Of a stretch of DNA of 52,891 nucleotides, positions 30,831-38,476 are shown one piece after another. This DNA is from Actinomycetes bacterium (GTDB lineage: Bacteria > Actinomycetota > Acidimicrobiia > Acidimicrobiales > JAAEMS01), in NCBI GenBank assembly GCA_024225275.1, contig JAAEMS010000190.1, forward strand, positions 1 to 52,891, written 5' to 3'. Both the position numbers and the translations under genes were made by a program. The notes under the pieces are model-generated. The model did no database searches and was not told where the DNA came from. It saw nothing but the letters and a program-made list of their open reading frames with translations. Numbering within the stretch: the stretch's first letter is position 1; each line of letters starts with the position of its first letter.

Positions 30831-31313
30831 TCAGGATGGCGGCACTCGAGGCGTCTCGGCCTCGTGGCGATGATCATGCACCCACTGGCCTACCGGGTCG
30901 GGGCCTCCGGCCAGATACCAGGCGTAGTGGGCATGGAGGCACTTTACCCCCCGCCGCGTACCCCCGACCCCGCCCGAAGGGCGCGGCCCCTTGTGGTTGG
31001 GGGGTAGGTCGGCATCGCGCTCGGCTGCGTAGGCAGCATGAGCCCCCTCGAGCTCGAGTGGATCGATGTCGGCTTCGGACCGGCGCACCCCGCCCGCGGC
31101 CTCGAGGCGGCCGGCTAATAGCCGTTCACCCTCACCCACCAGCCAGTAGCGGGTGGGCATGGGGGTACCGTCGTCGAGCAGGGGCGCGTTCACTATGACG
31201 ATGGGTTGGCCGTGGTCATCGCGCACAACGATCTCGTAGCGACCCTGCGGAGCACGGCCCAGCAGAGTCTCGACCGCCTGGCGGTCGGCGGGGGTGGGGC
31301 CCGGGTCGGTCAG
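30831..31313 (-). CDS. DUF501 family protein, apparent CTG start
   Basis: From a GTG at 31226 the frame gives a 131-residue DUF501 protein (APLLDDGTPMPTRYWLVGEG, then a C-terminal CLHAHYAWYLAGGPDPVG), but family-like sequence continues in frame upstream: AVETLLGRAPQGRYEIVVRD. No ATG, GTG or TTG exists in that extension. A CTG at 31313 overlaps the stop of the upstream SRPBCC gene as CTGA, after a GGGGGCGAGAG stretch, and would give 160 residues, the usual family length. The CTG is therefore my choice, with the 31226 GTG as the conventional fallback. Role unknown; it is normally next to ppx and eno-region genes. Confidence 0.75.
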   Translation of the reverse strand: MTDPGPTPADRQAVETLLGRAPQGRYEIVVRDDHGQPIVIVNAPLLDDGTPMPTRYWLVGEGERLLAGRLEAAGGVRRSEADIDPLELEGAHAAYAAERDADLPPNHKGPRPSGGVGGTRRGVKCLHAHYAWYLAGGPDPVGQWVHDHRHEAETPRVPPS

Positions 31314-31990
31314 CTCTCGCCCCCGCCGAGGAGGCGGCGGAGTACCAGCAGGACGAACAGCACGGCCAGGATGGGGGCCACCCGCTTCAGGATGGGAGCA
31401 CCGGTGGCGTCGAGCAGGTCGACAGGCTCGGCCGCCGGAGCGTCGATCTTGCGAACCTTGGGGGCCTCGCCGGCGCCGTTGCCACTCAAGTCGGCCGAAG
31501 CTGGGGCAGCCGCGGGGACTTCTTCGGCGGCCGACGCCGCTCCCTCGGTGAGAACGGTGGTCTCGAGGTTCCCGACGAACTGATCGAGCAGCTTCTCGGA
31601 CACATCGGCCATGACACCACGGCCGAACTGGGCGACCTTGCCGGTAACCGTCAGGTCAGTCGTGACCACGACCTTGGTGTTGGTGGGTGACAGCTCGGTG
31701 AGCTGGGCGACGATCTGGGCGGTGGCGTTGCCCTGGCCCCGAGTGTCGCGGCCTTTGGCGTCGAGAACGGCCTTGTGGTTCTCGTCATCCTTCTCGACGA
31801 AGGTGGCCGAGCCCTTGTACTGGGCAGTGATGGGGCCGACCTTGACCTTCACGATGCCGCGGTAGTCGTCACCCTCGACCTCCGTCAGCTGAGCTCCCGG
31901 CAGACACGGGGCAATACGCTCGACATCGGTGAGAATCTCCCACGCCTCCTGAATGCTGCGCTCTACCTCGAACTCGTTGTTCAGCTCCAT
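31310..31990 (-). CDS. CoxG-like SRPBCC protein with C-terminal membrane anchor
   Basis: The 226-residue protein has an N-terminal SRPBCC/CoxG domain (MELNNEFEVERSIQEAWEIL, then IAPCLPGAQLTEVEGDDYRG and VKVKVGPITAQYKGSATF; residues 1-150), an Ala/Pro linker, and a final helix (ILAVLFVLLVLRRLLGG) that would tether it to the membrane. CoxG proteins help anchor CO dehydrogenase to the cytoplasmic membrane. The CO-dehydrogenase-like operon is 16 kb away at 46-52 kb. It overlaps the MocA-like gene by 10 nt. Confidence 0.87.
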   Translation of the reverse strand: MELNNEFEVERSIQEAWEILTDVERIAPCLPGAQLTEVEGDDYRGIVKVKVGPITAQYKGSATFVEKDDENHKAVLDAKGRDTRGQGNATAQIVAQLTELSPTNTKVVVTTDLTVTGKVAQFGRGVMADVSEKLLDQFVGNLETTVLTEGAASAAEEVPAAAPASADLSGNGAGEAPKVRKIDAPAAEPVDLLDATGAPILKRVAPILAVLFVLLVLRRLLGGGES

Positions 31991-32538
31991 CTTCGGAGAT
32001 CCTCCACGGTGTCGATATCGACTGGACTGCCGCTACACGGTACCGGCTCGACCAGGTCGGGCCTCGCCCGGAGAACACCTCTTGCCCCCTCGTCGCCGCT
32101 CACCGGCAGGAGGGGCCAGACCTGTTTGGCCAAGCGGGTGGGTGGCCGCCGATCACCTTCGAAATCGGCGATGGCGATCGGGCTCGAACTAGCGGCCACC
32201 ACCCGCCAGGACTCGGTCGGAACCAGGGGCTGGTCGGCCAGACCGACGACGATCGCGTCATGGCTCCGGGCCTCGGCCAGGAAGACCGCGCCGCGAAGGG
32301 ACCCGGCCTGGCCGTCGGCCCAGTTCTCATTGTGCACGACGGTGACTCCGGCCGGAATGAGGTCGTCGAGATCGACCGCGCCGGTCACGACGATCACCTC
32401 GTCGAGGCCGGCCTCGACGGCAGCATCGATGGCCCAGGCGGCCAGGGGTCGACCCCGGAAAGGTGCCCGAAGCTTGTGGGTGGGACCGTCGAAGCGGCTG
32501 CCCTCGCCGGCGGCGAGCAGCACGGCAGCAGTCGTCAT
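31981..32538 (-). CDS. MocA-like molybdenum cofactor nucleotidyltransferase
   Basis: The 185-residue protein begins AAVLLAAGEGSRFDGPTHKL, the NTP-transferase motif, and has DEVIVVTGAV, IVVGLADQPLVPTESWRVV (metal-binding Asp) and PVDIDTVEDL near the end. It fits MocA/CoxI-associated cytidylyltransferases that build the MCD form of molybdenum cofactor required by CO-dehydrogenase-type enzymes. It overlaps a DUF1707 gene by 4 nt upstream and a CoxG-like gene downstream, which supports that role. Confidence 0.85.
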   Translation of the reverse strand: MTTAAVLLAAGEGSRFDGPTHKLRAPFRGRPLAAWAIDAAVEAGLDEVIVVTGAVDLDDLIPAGVTVVHNENWADGQAGSLRGAVFLAEARSHDAIVVGLADQPLVPTESWRVVAASSSPIAIADFEGDRRPPTRLAKQVWPLLPVSGDEGARGVLRARPDLVEPVPCSGSPVDIDTVEDLRRWS

Positions 32539-33146
32539 CGGACCTGGCGGCGGAGCCGGCGAAACCGGAACCGGCGGTTGCGCACATTGCAGCCGCCCGC
32601 GAAAGCGAAGCTACGGATCCGAACCCGAAGGGGTGGGCCACCCTCGACGGGATCGGTGCGATCACGGTTGCCGCCCAGGAGAGCGAACCCGCCCATCTCG
32701 ACCTGGGTACCGGCGGGCACCTTCACCTCGACACCACCAAACAGGCTGATGGCCACGATCTCGACGATGTCGTCCTCGACATCACTCAGATCGAGATCGA
32801 CCGCGCCCAGAACGGCAACGGCCATGGTGGGCGAGCCGGGCTTCCAGGAACCCTTGCGCCGGGTGCCGCCGAGCATCGAGATGATCCATTGGCGCCGAGC
32901 CTCGGCGGGGGTGAGCACATGGTCGGGAGGGATGCGGGCGGGGAGGGCTCGGAACGGTAGGTCGTCGTCGATGCCGGCCAGGTCTCCTCGGGTCCGGGCC
33001 TCCCAGACCAGGCCGACACGATCCTCGAACTCGAGGATGGTGAGTCGCCCCTCGTCGGTGGCCTCCTGGAGCCGGGCAATCACCTCGCGCCGTTCCGCGT
33101 CAGACAAACGAATGTGGTCGTCCTGCCTCTGCGGAACCCCGTCCAT
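32535..33146 (-). CDS. DUF1707 protein with LiaF-like C-terminal domain
   Basis: The 203-residue protein has DUF1707 at residues about 10-62 (IRLSDAERREVIARLQEATD, then GRLTILEFEDRVGLVWEART). A beta-rich domain with repeated strands and turns (AVAVLGAVDLDLSDVEDDIV, then EIVAISLFGGVEVKVPAGTQ) follows and resembles DUF2154/ToastRack. The sequence ends in a basic tail. It has no membrane helix. Such proteins are linked to cell-envelope stress signalling. It is the first gene of the minus-strand run into mocA, coxG, DUF501 and ppx. The palindromes 20-60 bp upstream may affect its promoter. Confidence 0.82.
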   Translation of the reverse strand: MDGVPQRQDDHIRLSDAERREVIARLQEATDEGRLTILEFEDRVGLVWEARTRGDLAGIDDDLPFRALPARIPPDHVLTPAEARRQWIISMLGGTRRKGSWKPGSPTMAVAVLGAVDLDLSDVEDDIVEIVAISLFGGVEVKVPAGTQVEMGGFALLGGNRDRTDPVEGGPPLRVRIRSFAFAGGCNVRNRRFRFRRLRRQVR

Positions 33147-33165
33147 CCCCCGATCGTAGGTCGTC

Positions 33166-33205
33166 AGGGGTCAGACCCCTATTCACCACTAGGGGTCTGA
33201 CCCCT
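33166..33205. repeat. REP palindrome pair, left of the RAYT gene
   Basis: AGGGGTCAGACCCCT (33166-33180) and AGGGGTCTGACCCCT (33191-33205), each an almost perfect palindrome, lie head to head with a 10-nt spacer. Together they form one large hairpin. The same pair occurs on the other side of the transposase gene. Confidence 0.88.
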
Positions 33206-33224
33206 CCGTTCGGGTGTTGGTCCG

Positions 33225-33848
33225 CTAGCTGGCCTCAGCCAGCGCAGTGTGCACCGGTGAACCGAGCACCGAGGGGACCCGGGCCCGGCCATAGAAGTCG
33301 TCGAGTTCGATGTCGCGAAAGCTCGCTCGCACGAAGGCCGCGTACTCCTGCCAGCCACCCGCGAGCGCGAGGGTGACGCCGGTGTGAAGCCAGTGTGGAG
33401 CGGGCCTCAGACCGAGGTAGTCGGGCAGGCTCGACCAGATGTAGTCGTCGACATTCTTGGTCAACCCCCCATCGACCGGATTGCGGTGGATGTACCGACT
33501 AACGCCAACCAGGTACCTCTCGGTGGCGACCAGAACCGCCTTGTATCGGCCCCGAAACAGCGCACCATCGAAGCGGTGTCGGGTGTTGAACCGAGTCGTG
33601 TAGGTCCCGATCAGGTATTGCATGACCTCACCAAGATTCGGCTCGGGAGCTCTGATGAGGATGTGATAGTGGTTGCCCATGAGGCAATAGGCGTGGATCT
33701 CGACGCCATAGCGGTCAGCAACCTCCGCGATCAGTTCAAGGAAGAGCCGACGGTCAGTGCTGTCGAAGAATACTGCCTGTCGCCGGGCACCACGGTTGAA
33801 GACGTGGTACCAGGAATCGGAGACATGAATACGGGGGGTTCGAGGCAT
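33225..33848 (-). mobile_element. RAYT: REP-associated Y1 transposase (IS200-like)
   Basis: The 207-residue Y1 transposase begins MPRTPRIHVSDSWYHVFNRG. It has the HUH motif in HAYCLMGNHYHILIRAPEPN, the LGEVMQYLIGTYTTRFNTRH segment, GALFRGRYKAVLV, and a catalytic-Tyr helix near VSRYIHRNPVDGG. An ATG at 33878 would add ten residues; the ATG at 33848 is chosen because family members start near MPRxPR. REP palindromes bracket it. RAYTs are usually single-copy, domesticated, and act on the REP elements spread in their genome. It has no lesion. Confidence 0.92.
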
Positions 33849-33918
33849 GCCAGCGAAGCTACTCAGACCCTGTGACATCGATGACTATCGATCTGACCTC
33901 TGGTACTTATCCGCCCAT

Positions 33919-33958
33919 AAGGGTCAGACCCCTACTCGCGGATAGGGGTCTGACCCCT
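33919..33958. repeat. REP palindrome pair, right of the RAYT gene
   Basis: AAGGGTCAGACCCCT (33919-33933) and AGGGGTCTGACCCCT (33944-33958), the same two palindromes as on the left with a 10-nt spacer, differing by one base in the first copy. It sits 17 nt past the stop of the UGSC gene and may serve as its terminator. Confidence 0.88.
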
Positions 33959-33974
33959 ACCGGACTACCGGGTC

Positions 33975-34508
33975 CTACCAGGGGCGGGGTTGGTCGTGGG
34001 TCCAGAGGTGGACGGCGCGGTGGGTGGCTTGCTCGGCCTGGGGACGAAGGGCGGCGTCGGTGGCGCTGGCTATGGGGTGCTCGATGATCGCGAACTCGTG
34101 GTCGGGGACGCCGCAGACTCGAGCCATCAGCTCGGCGGCATCTACGAAGGCGGTGGTCATCACGCTGACGGCGGGGATACCGAGCTTCTCGGCGGTGGCG
34201 GAGTCGTGCAGACTGCACGACGAGCAGGAACCTCAGTCGCCCACCCCGGACAACACAGCGTCCCAGCCCATCGCCTCTCTCATGAGCTCGGCCTCGGCGG
34301 GCGCCGAATAGTTCTGCTTCACCCGCTGGACGACCTCGGCCACGCCGTACTCCGAGCGCAGCACATCCTCCATATGGGCAAAGAAGACCTTGGCCCCCTC
34401 TTTGCCGTTGGAGATGACGCCCACCGTGCAGCCCTTCATCGAGTCGAGGCGGGCGGGGGCTTCGCCACCGATCGGCTCGGTCTCATGGGTCGGATCGAGA
34501 ACTTCCAT
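33975..34508 (-). CDS. UGSC-family selenoprotein (in-frame UGA = Sec at residue 92)
   Basis: The 177-residue protein needs read-through of a TGA at 34235-34233. Before it: MEVLDPTHETEPIGGEAPAR, VGVISNGKEGAKVFFAHMED and DAVLSGVGD. After it, in the same frame: GSCSSCSLHDSATAEKLG, VMTTAFVDAAELMARVCGVP and a normal stop (DQPRPW). The order Sec-Gly-Ser-Cys is the hallmark of the UGSC selenoprotein family known mainly from environmental genomes; Cys homologues have CGSC. A hairpin sits 11 nt after the UGA (see next entry). It follows the partner gene with an 8-nt gap and a GGAGAG site. It is probably a redox protein using the U-G-S-C pair. No sel genes are in the window. Confidence 0.88.
34203..34221 (-). 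promoter_or_regulatory. Candidate bacterial SECIS hairpin
   Basis: On the minus strand, 11 nt after the UGA, GTCGTGCA pairs perfectly with TGCACGAC around the loop GTC. The distance and a G at the first loop position fit the bacterial SECIS consensus bound by SelB, as in E. coli fdhF, where the upper stem is also 11 nt downstream. It lies within the reading frame (codons for SCSLHD). Confidence 0.75.
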
Positions 34509-34516
34509 TGTCTCTC

Positions 34517-35575
34517 CTAGCAATCCAGGCAGGCGGCGACGGGAACGGTGACGGCCCGGCTCTTGGGGCCGAGCCATGGCGGAATGACCGCACCGAACCC
34601 TCCGGCCGGGCCCCCGGCGGCGATGATGATCAGGTCTTCGGGATGGGGCAGGGCCGGGTACTCGGTCTCGCCGCGGTCGCGGACTACCGCCCCCTTGCCC
34701 ACGTCGGCCCACTGGCTGCGCTCCACCCGGGCCCTCTCCTGCAGAAAGCCACGGATGTCGGCCTTCGACCAGCCAGCCCCACCGAGGTGAGTTCGGAGCT
34801 GGGGCGGGATGACGATGGCCCAGTTGCCGCCCCAGATGGAGTAATTGAGAAGGCTGGCCCGCATCTCTGCGGCGAACGTCTCGAGGATCTCCTCGGGCTC
34901 GGTGGTCCACTCATTCATGATCTGTCGGGGCCCCTGGGCGGCCATGACCGTAACCGCGGCCGTATCCCCGGGTACACCCCGCTCGGACGCCTCACCAGGC
35001 CAGGGCGAGTTCTCCTCGTCTTCGGCGATGCAGAAACTGAACTTCCCGGGGTGACCCAGGGTGCTGCGGTCGATCCCGCCGGGCCGCACGTCGAGGATAT
35101 TGATCAGACAGAGCCGTACGGCCCGCCCTATGCACGCCGACGCCCGATCATGGTTGCCGAGCACGCTGAACGTGCCGTCCATCTGGATCTGGTTGCGCAC
35201 CGGGCCGTTGACGAGCACCATCACCGCGCAGCCACCGGTGCTGGCCGTCGCTCCGTGCACCAGGAACTCGTCGCGCAGCATGGCGGTGAGCGCCGCCACC
35301 ACCACCGGGAAGTGGGCGGGCAGGCAGCCAGCCATGACGGCGTTGATGGCGACCTTCTCGGCGGTGACCGCCCTCTCCCGAACCGGTTCGACCCCCAACA
35401 GGGTGTCGGCCGGTAGGAGGGCCCAGTCGAGCATCGCCTGCACCGCACCGGCCGTAGGGGGTACCACGGGCAGCCCGTCGGTGAGACCCCTGGAGTGGAA
35501 GAACTCCTGGGCCGCGACCGGGTCATCGGCGACCAGATGGCGGGTCGAGACGAGGGAAGGGAGGAGATTGCTCAC
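34517..35575 (-). CDS. Conserved partner of the UGSC selenoprotein (352 aa)
   Basis: The 352-residue soluble protein begins with FFHSRGLTDGLPVVPPTAGA and has MAGCLPAHFPVVVAALTAML, HGATASTGGCAVMVLVNGPV, and a late GGPAGGFGAVIPPWLG segment ending in CLDC. I know the TDGLPVVPPT-type proteins only as neighbours of UGSC genes; no reaction is established. It has several cysteines, including a C-x-x-C at its very end, so exchange of electrons with the selenoprotein is plausible. It stands between the acyl-CoA dehydrogenase (12-nt gap) and the selenoprotein (8-nt gap). Confidence 0.82.
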   Translation of the reverse strand: MSNLLPSLVSTRHLVADDPVAAQEFFHSRGLTDGLPVVPPTAGAVQAMLDWALLPADTLLGVEPVRERAVTAEKVAINAVMAGCLPAHFPVVVAALTAMLRDEFLVHGATASTGGCAVMVLVNGPVRNQIQMDGTFSVLGNHDRASACIGRAVRLCLINILDVRPGGIDRSTLGHPGKFSFCIAEDEENSPWPGEASERGVPGDTAAVTVMAAQGPRQIMNEWTTEPEEILETFAAEMRASLLNYSIWGGNWAIVIPPQLRTHLGGAGWSKADIRGFLQERARVERSQWADVGKGAVVRDRGETEYPALPHPEDLIIIAAGGPAGGFGAVIPPWLGPKSRAVTVPVAACLDC

Positions 35576-35587
35576 AAGGGCACCAAC

Positions 35588-36754
35588 TCAGTAGGACCGA
35601 GGCAGACGCAGGACGTGTTCAGCCACATAGTTCATGACCATCTCCTGACTGATGGGCGCCAGCTTCATGACCCGGGCTTCGCGCCAGTACCGCTCGACGT
35701 CGTACTCCTTGGCGTAGCCCATACCGCCGTGGGTCTGTACTGCCTGGTCGGCGGTCTGGTACCCGGCATCGGCGGCCAGCCACTTGGCCAGGTTGGCCTG
35801 CTCGCCGCACGGAAGCCCGTTGTCGTAACGCCAGGCGGCCTCACTCACCACCAGCTCGGCGGCGTGGAGTCGGGCGTGGCATTCGGCCAGCGGGAACGAC
35901 AGACCCTGGTTCTGACCGATCGGACGGCCGAACACGACCCGATCCTGCCCGTACTGCACCGCCTTGCGCAGGGCAGCCTTGCCGATGCCGACGGCCTCGG
36001 CAGCGACCAGGATGCGCTCGGGATTGAGGCCCTCGAGCAGGTACCGGAACCCCATACCCTCTTCGCCGACCCGGTCGGTGACGGGGACCGGCAAGTCGTC
36101 GTAGACCACCTCGCAGCTCACCACCGCGTTGCGGCCCGCCTTGGGGATGGGGGTGATCTCGACCTCGGGCCGCTGGATGTCGGCCAACAGCAGGGTCATG
36201 CCCTCCACCCCTCGCTTCACCTCGTCCTTGGGGGTCGTCCGCACCAGGAGGAGGCACTTGTCGCAGTAGGTGGCCTTGCTGGTCCAGACCTTCCGACCGT
36301 TCACGATGTACTGCTCGCCGTCGCGGGTGGCCCGGGTGGTGATGCTGAGGGTGTCGGTGCCGGCGTCGGGCTCGGTGACCCCGAAGGCCACCTGAAGCGA
36401 CCCGTCGGCGGTGGCCGGCAGATACTTCTGGCGCATCTCGTCGCTGCCGTACTTGACCACCGGGTTCATCCCGAAGATCGACAGGTGGATGGCGGTGCAG
36501 CCGTTCATGGCCGCTCCGCTGGCAGCTACCTCCTCGACCACGATGGCGGCCTCGGATATGCCCTGCCCGCCACCCCCGTACTGCTCGGGGATGGCAATAC
36601 CGATCCAGCCCCCATCGGCCATGGCCTTGTAGTACTCCCATGGGAACTCATGGCCGTCGTCCATCTCGCGCCAGTAGCTGTCGGGGAAGTCGGCACACAC
36701 GCGCTGGACTCCCTCGCGGATGGCTTCGTGGTCCTCGTTGGGCGTGAAATCCAC
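35588..36754 (-). CDS. Acyl-CoA dehydrogenase
   Basis: The 388-residue flavoprotein has the acyl-CoA dehydrogenase pattern: GWIGIAIPEQYGGGGQGISE, AFGVTEPDAGTDTLSITTRA (FAD binding), GRKVWTSKATYCDKCLLLVR, QDRVVFGRPIGQNQGLSFPL, and VQTHGGMGYAKEYDVERYWR near the C-terminus. It introduces a double bond into an acyl-CoA and passes electrons to ETF. The GTG at 36754, after AGGGGGACCT, is preferred; an ATG 11 codons earlier is possible. It is the first gene of an operon with the partner and the UGSC selenoprotein and is divergent from the amidohydrolase. Confidence 0.92.
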   Translation of the reverse strand: MDFTPNEDHEAIREGVQRVCADFPDSYWREMDDGHEFPWEYYKAMADGGWIGIAIPEQYGGGGQGISEAAIVVEEVAASGAAMNGCTAIHLSIFGMNPVVKYGSDEMRQKYLPATADGSLQVAFGVTEPDAGTDTLSITTRATRDGEQYIVNGRKVWTSKATYCDKCLLLVRTTPKDEVKRGVEGMTLLLADIQRPEVEITPIPKAGRNAVVSCEVVYDDLPVPVTDRVGEEGMGFRYLLEGLNPERILVAAEAVGIGKAALRKAVQYGQDRVVFGRPIGQNQGLSFPLAECHARLHAAELVVSEAAWRYDNGLPCGEQANLAKWLAADAGYQTADQAVQTHGGMGYAKEYDVERYWREARVMKLAPISQEMVMNYVAEHVLRLPRSY

Positions 36755-36823
36755 AGGTCCCCCTGGTCGTCGTCCGCCTCTGACCATAATGCGCCGCCTC
36801 TGGGGCGAACTACTGTCGGGCCC

Positions 36824-38476
36824 ATGGCCGACATCACCATCTTCACCGCCCGCCGTGTCCGCACCATGGAGGCCTCGCTTCCGACGGCCGAGGCCGTGGC
36901 CGTGCGCGACGGCAAGATCCTCGAAGTCGGCACCCTGGAGACAATGCGGCCCTGGCTCGACCGCTACGAATACGAGATCGATGACACCTTCGCCGACCAT
37001 GTGATCATGCCGGGCCTGATCGACCCCCATCTGCACCCGTCGATGGCCGCCATCCTCCTCCCGATGGAGTTCACCACGGCCACCAACTGGAGCCTGCCCT
37101 GGGAGGAGGTCGGCGCCGTACGCAGCCGGGTCGAGCTCCTGGACCGGCTGGTGGATCTCGACACCCGCCTCGACCCCGACGAGCCCCTGTTCGCCTGGGG
37201 TCACCATCCCATCTGGCACGGCGACATCGACCGTGATCAGCTCAACGGCATCTCCACCACCCGACCCATCATCGTGTGGCACCGCGGCTACCACTCGTTC
37301 ATCGTCAACGATGCGTGCTTCGAGTGGATGGGTGTCGATATGGACGCCGCCCGTCGCCACCCTCAGGTCGACACCGATCGGGGTGCCTTCTTCGAGACCG
37401 GACTCGGCTTCGCCTTCCGCTACATGAACCACTTCATCCTGGGTACCGAACGGTTTCGGGCCGGCCTCGACCGGATGCGTCAGGTCATCCACCACGGAGG
37501 CCAAACCACCATCGGTGACGCCGCCCTGGGCATGTACGGGTTCGAAAAGGAGTGGGATGACCTGAAGGCGGTGATGGAGCGGCCCGACACACCCTTCCGC
37601 ACCCAGCTCCTCCCTTTCACGATGGGCCCCGACGGCGACGACCAGTCCGACCAGGACATGGTCGACCGCTTCCTTGCCCTACCGGAACGCAACACCCACC
37701 GGCTCCGGTTCAGCAACCATGTGAAGATGTTTGCCGACGGTGGCTTCTTTGCCGAGCTCCTCCAACTGGGCTTTCCCGGGCACCTCGACGGCCGCCACGG
37801 CGAGTGGATGACCCCGCCCGAACGATTCGAGCAGATCGCCAGGGCTCTCTGGAACGCGGGGCTGAACATCCATGTGCACTGCTCGGGCGACAACGGGGTC
37901 GAGCTGGCTCTCCAGACCCTCGAAAAACTCCAATGGGAGCGGCCCCGGTTCGACCATCGGTTCACCTTCGAGCACTTTGGGGTGTCGCGACCCCAACAGG
38001 TCGAGAGGCTCGCTGCGCTAGGCGCCCAGGCCTCGGTACAGGTGTACTACGTGTACGAGCTGTCGCGGGCCTTCGCCGACAACACCCTCGGCTACGAGAG
38101 GGCCTCGCAGATGTCCAGGGTGGGGTCCCTCGAAAGGGCGGGCGTGCGCTTCGCCGTCCACTCCGATTTCACCATGGCGCCGGCCAAGCCCCTCAACAAC
38201 GCGTGGGTGGCGGCCAACCGGATCAATGAGTCAGGTGAGGTCATGGGCGCCAACGAGAGAGCCTCGCTCGACGCCGCGATCAAGGCCATCACCACCAATG
38301 CGGCCTACATGCTGGGGCTGGAGGGCGAGGTCGGCTCCCTGCGATGGGGCAAGAAGGCCGACTTCACCATCCTCGACGCCGACCCCTATGACGTAGGCGC
38401 CGACGGACTCAACGAGATCCCGATCTGGGGCACCGTGTTCGAGGGTGAGAAGTTCCCCATCACCCCGCTCACGTGA
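36824..38476 (+). CDS. Amidohydrolase (YtcJ-like family)
   Basis: The 550-residue protein belongs to the amidohydrolase_3 branch. It has the N-terminal beta segment (ITIFTARRVRTMEASLPTAE), the metal motif VIMPGLIDPHLHPSMAAI, NHVKMFADGGFFAELLQLGF, late metal His residues in NIHVHCSGDNGVELAL and FEHFGVSRPQQV, the catalytic Asp in RFAVHSDFTMAP, and GSLRWGKKADFTILDADPYD. It hydrolyses an amide or related C-N bond in the cytoplasm. It overlaps the CobW gene by 4 nt (GTGA), so a metal-chaperone link is possible. It is divergent from the acyl-CoA dehydrogenase. The substrate is unknown. Confidence 0.9.
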   Translation: MADITIFTARRVRTMEASLPTAEAVAVRDGKILEVGTLETMRPWLDRYEYEIDDTFADHVIMPGLIDPHLHPSMAAILLPMEFTTATNWSLPWEEVGAVRSRVELLDRLVDLDTRLDPDEPLFAWGHHPIWHGDIDRDQLNGISTTRPIIVWHRGYHSFIVNDACFEWMGVDMDAARRHPQVDTDRGAFFETGLGFAFRYMNHFILGTERFRAGLDRMRQVIHHGGQTTIGDAALGMYGFEKEWDDLKAVMERPDTPFRTQLLPFTMGPDGDDQSDQDMVDRFLALPERNTHRLRFSNHVKMFADGGFFAELLQLGFPGHLDGRHGEWMTPPERFEQIARALWNAGLNIHVHCSGDNGVELALQTLEKLQWERPRFDHRFTFEHFGVSRPQQVERLAALGAQASVQVYYVYELSRAFADNTLGYERASQMSRVGSLERAGVRFAVHSDFTMAPAKPLNNAWVAANRINESGEVMGANERASLDAAIKAITTNAAYMLGLEGEVGSLRWGKKADFTILDADPYDVGADGLNEIPIWGTVFEGEKFPITPLT

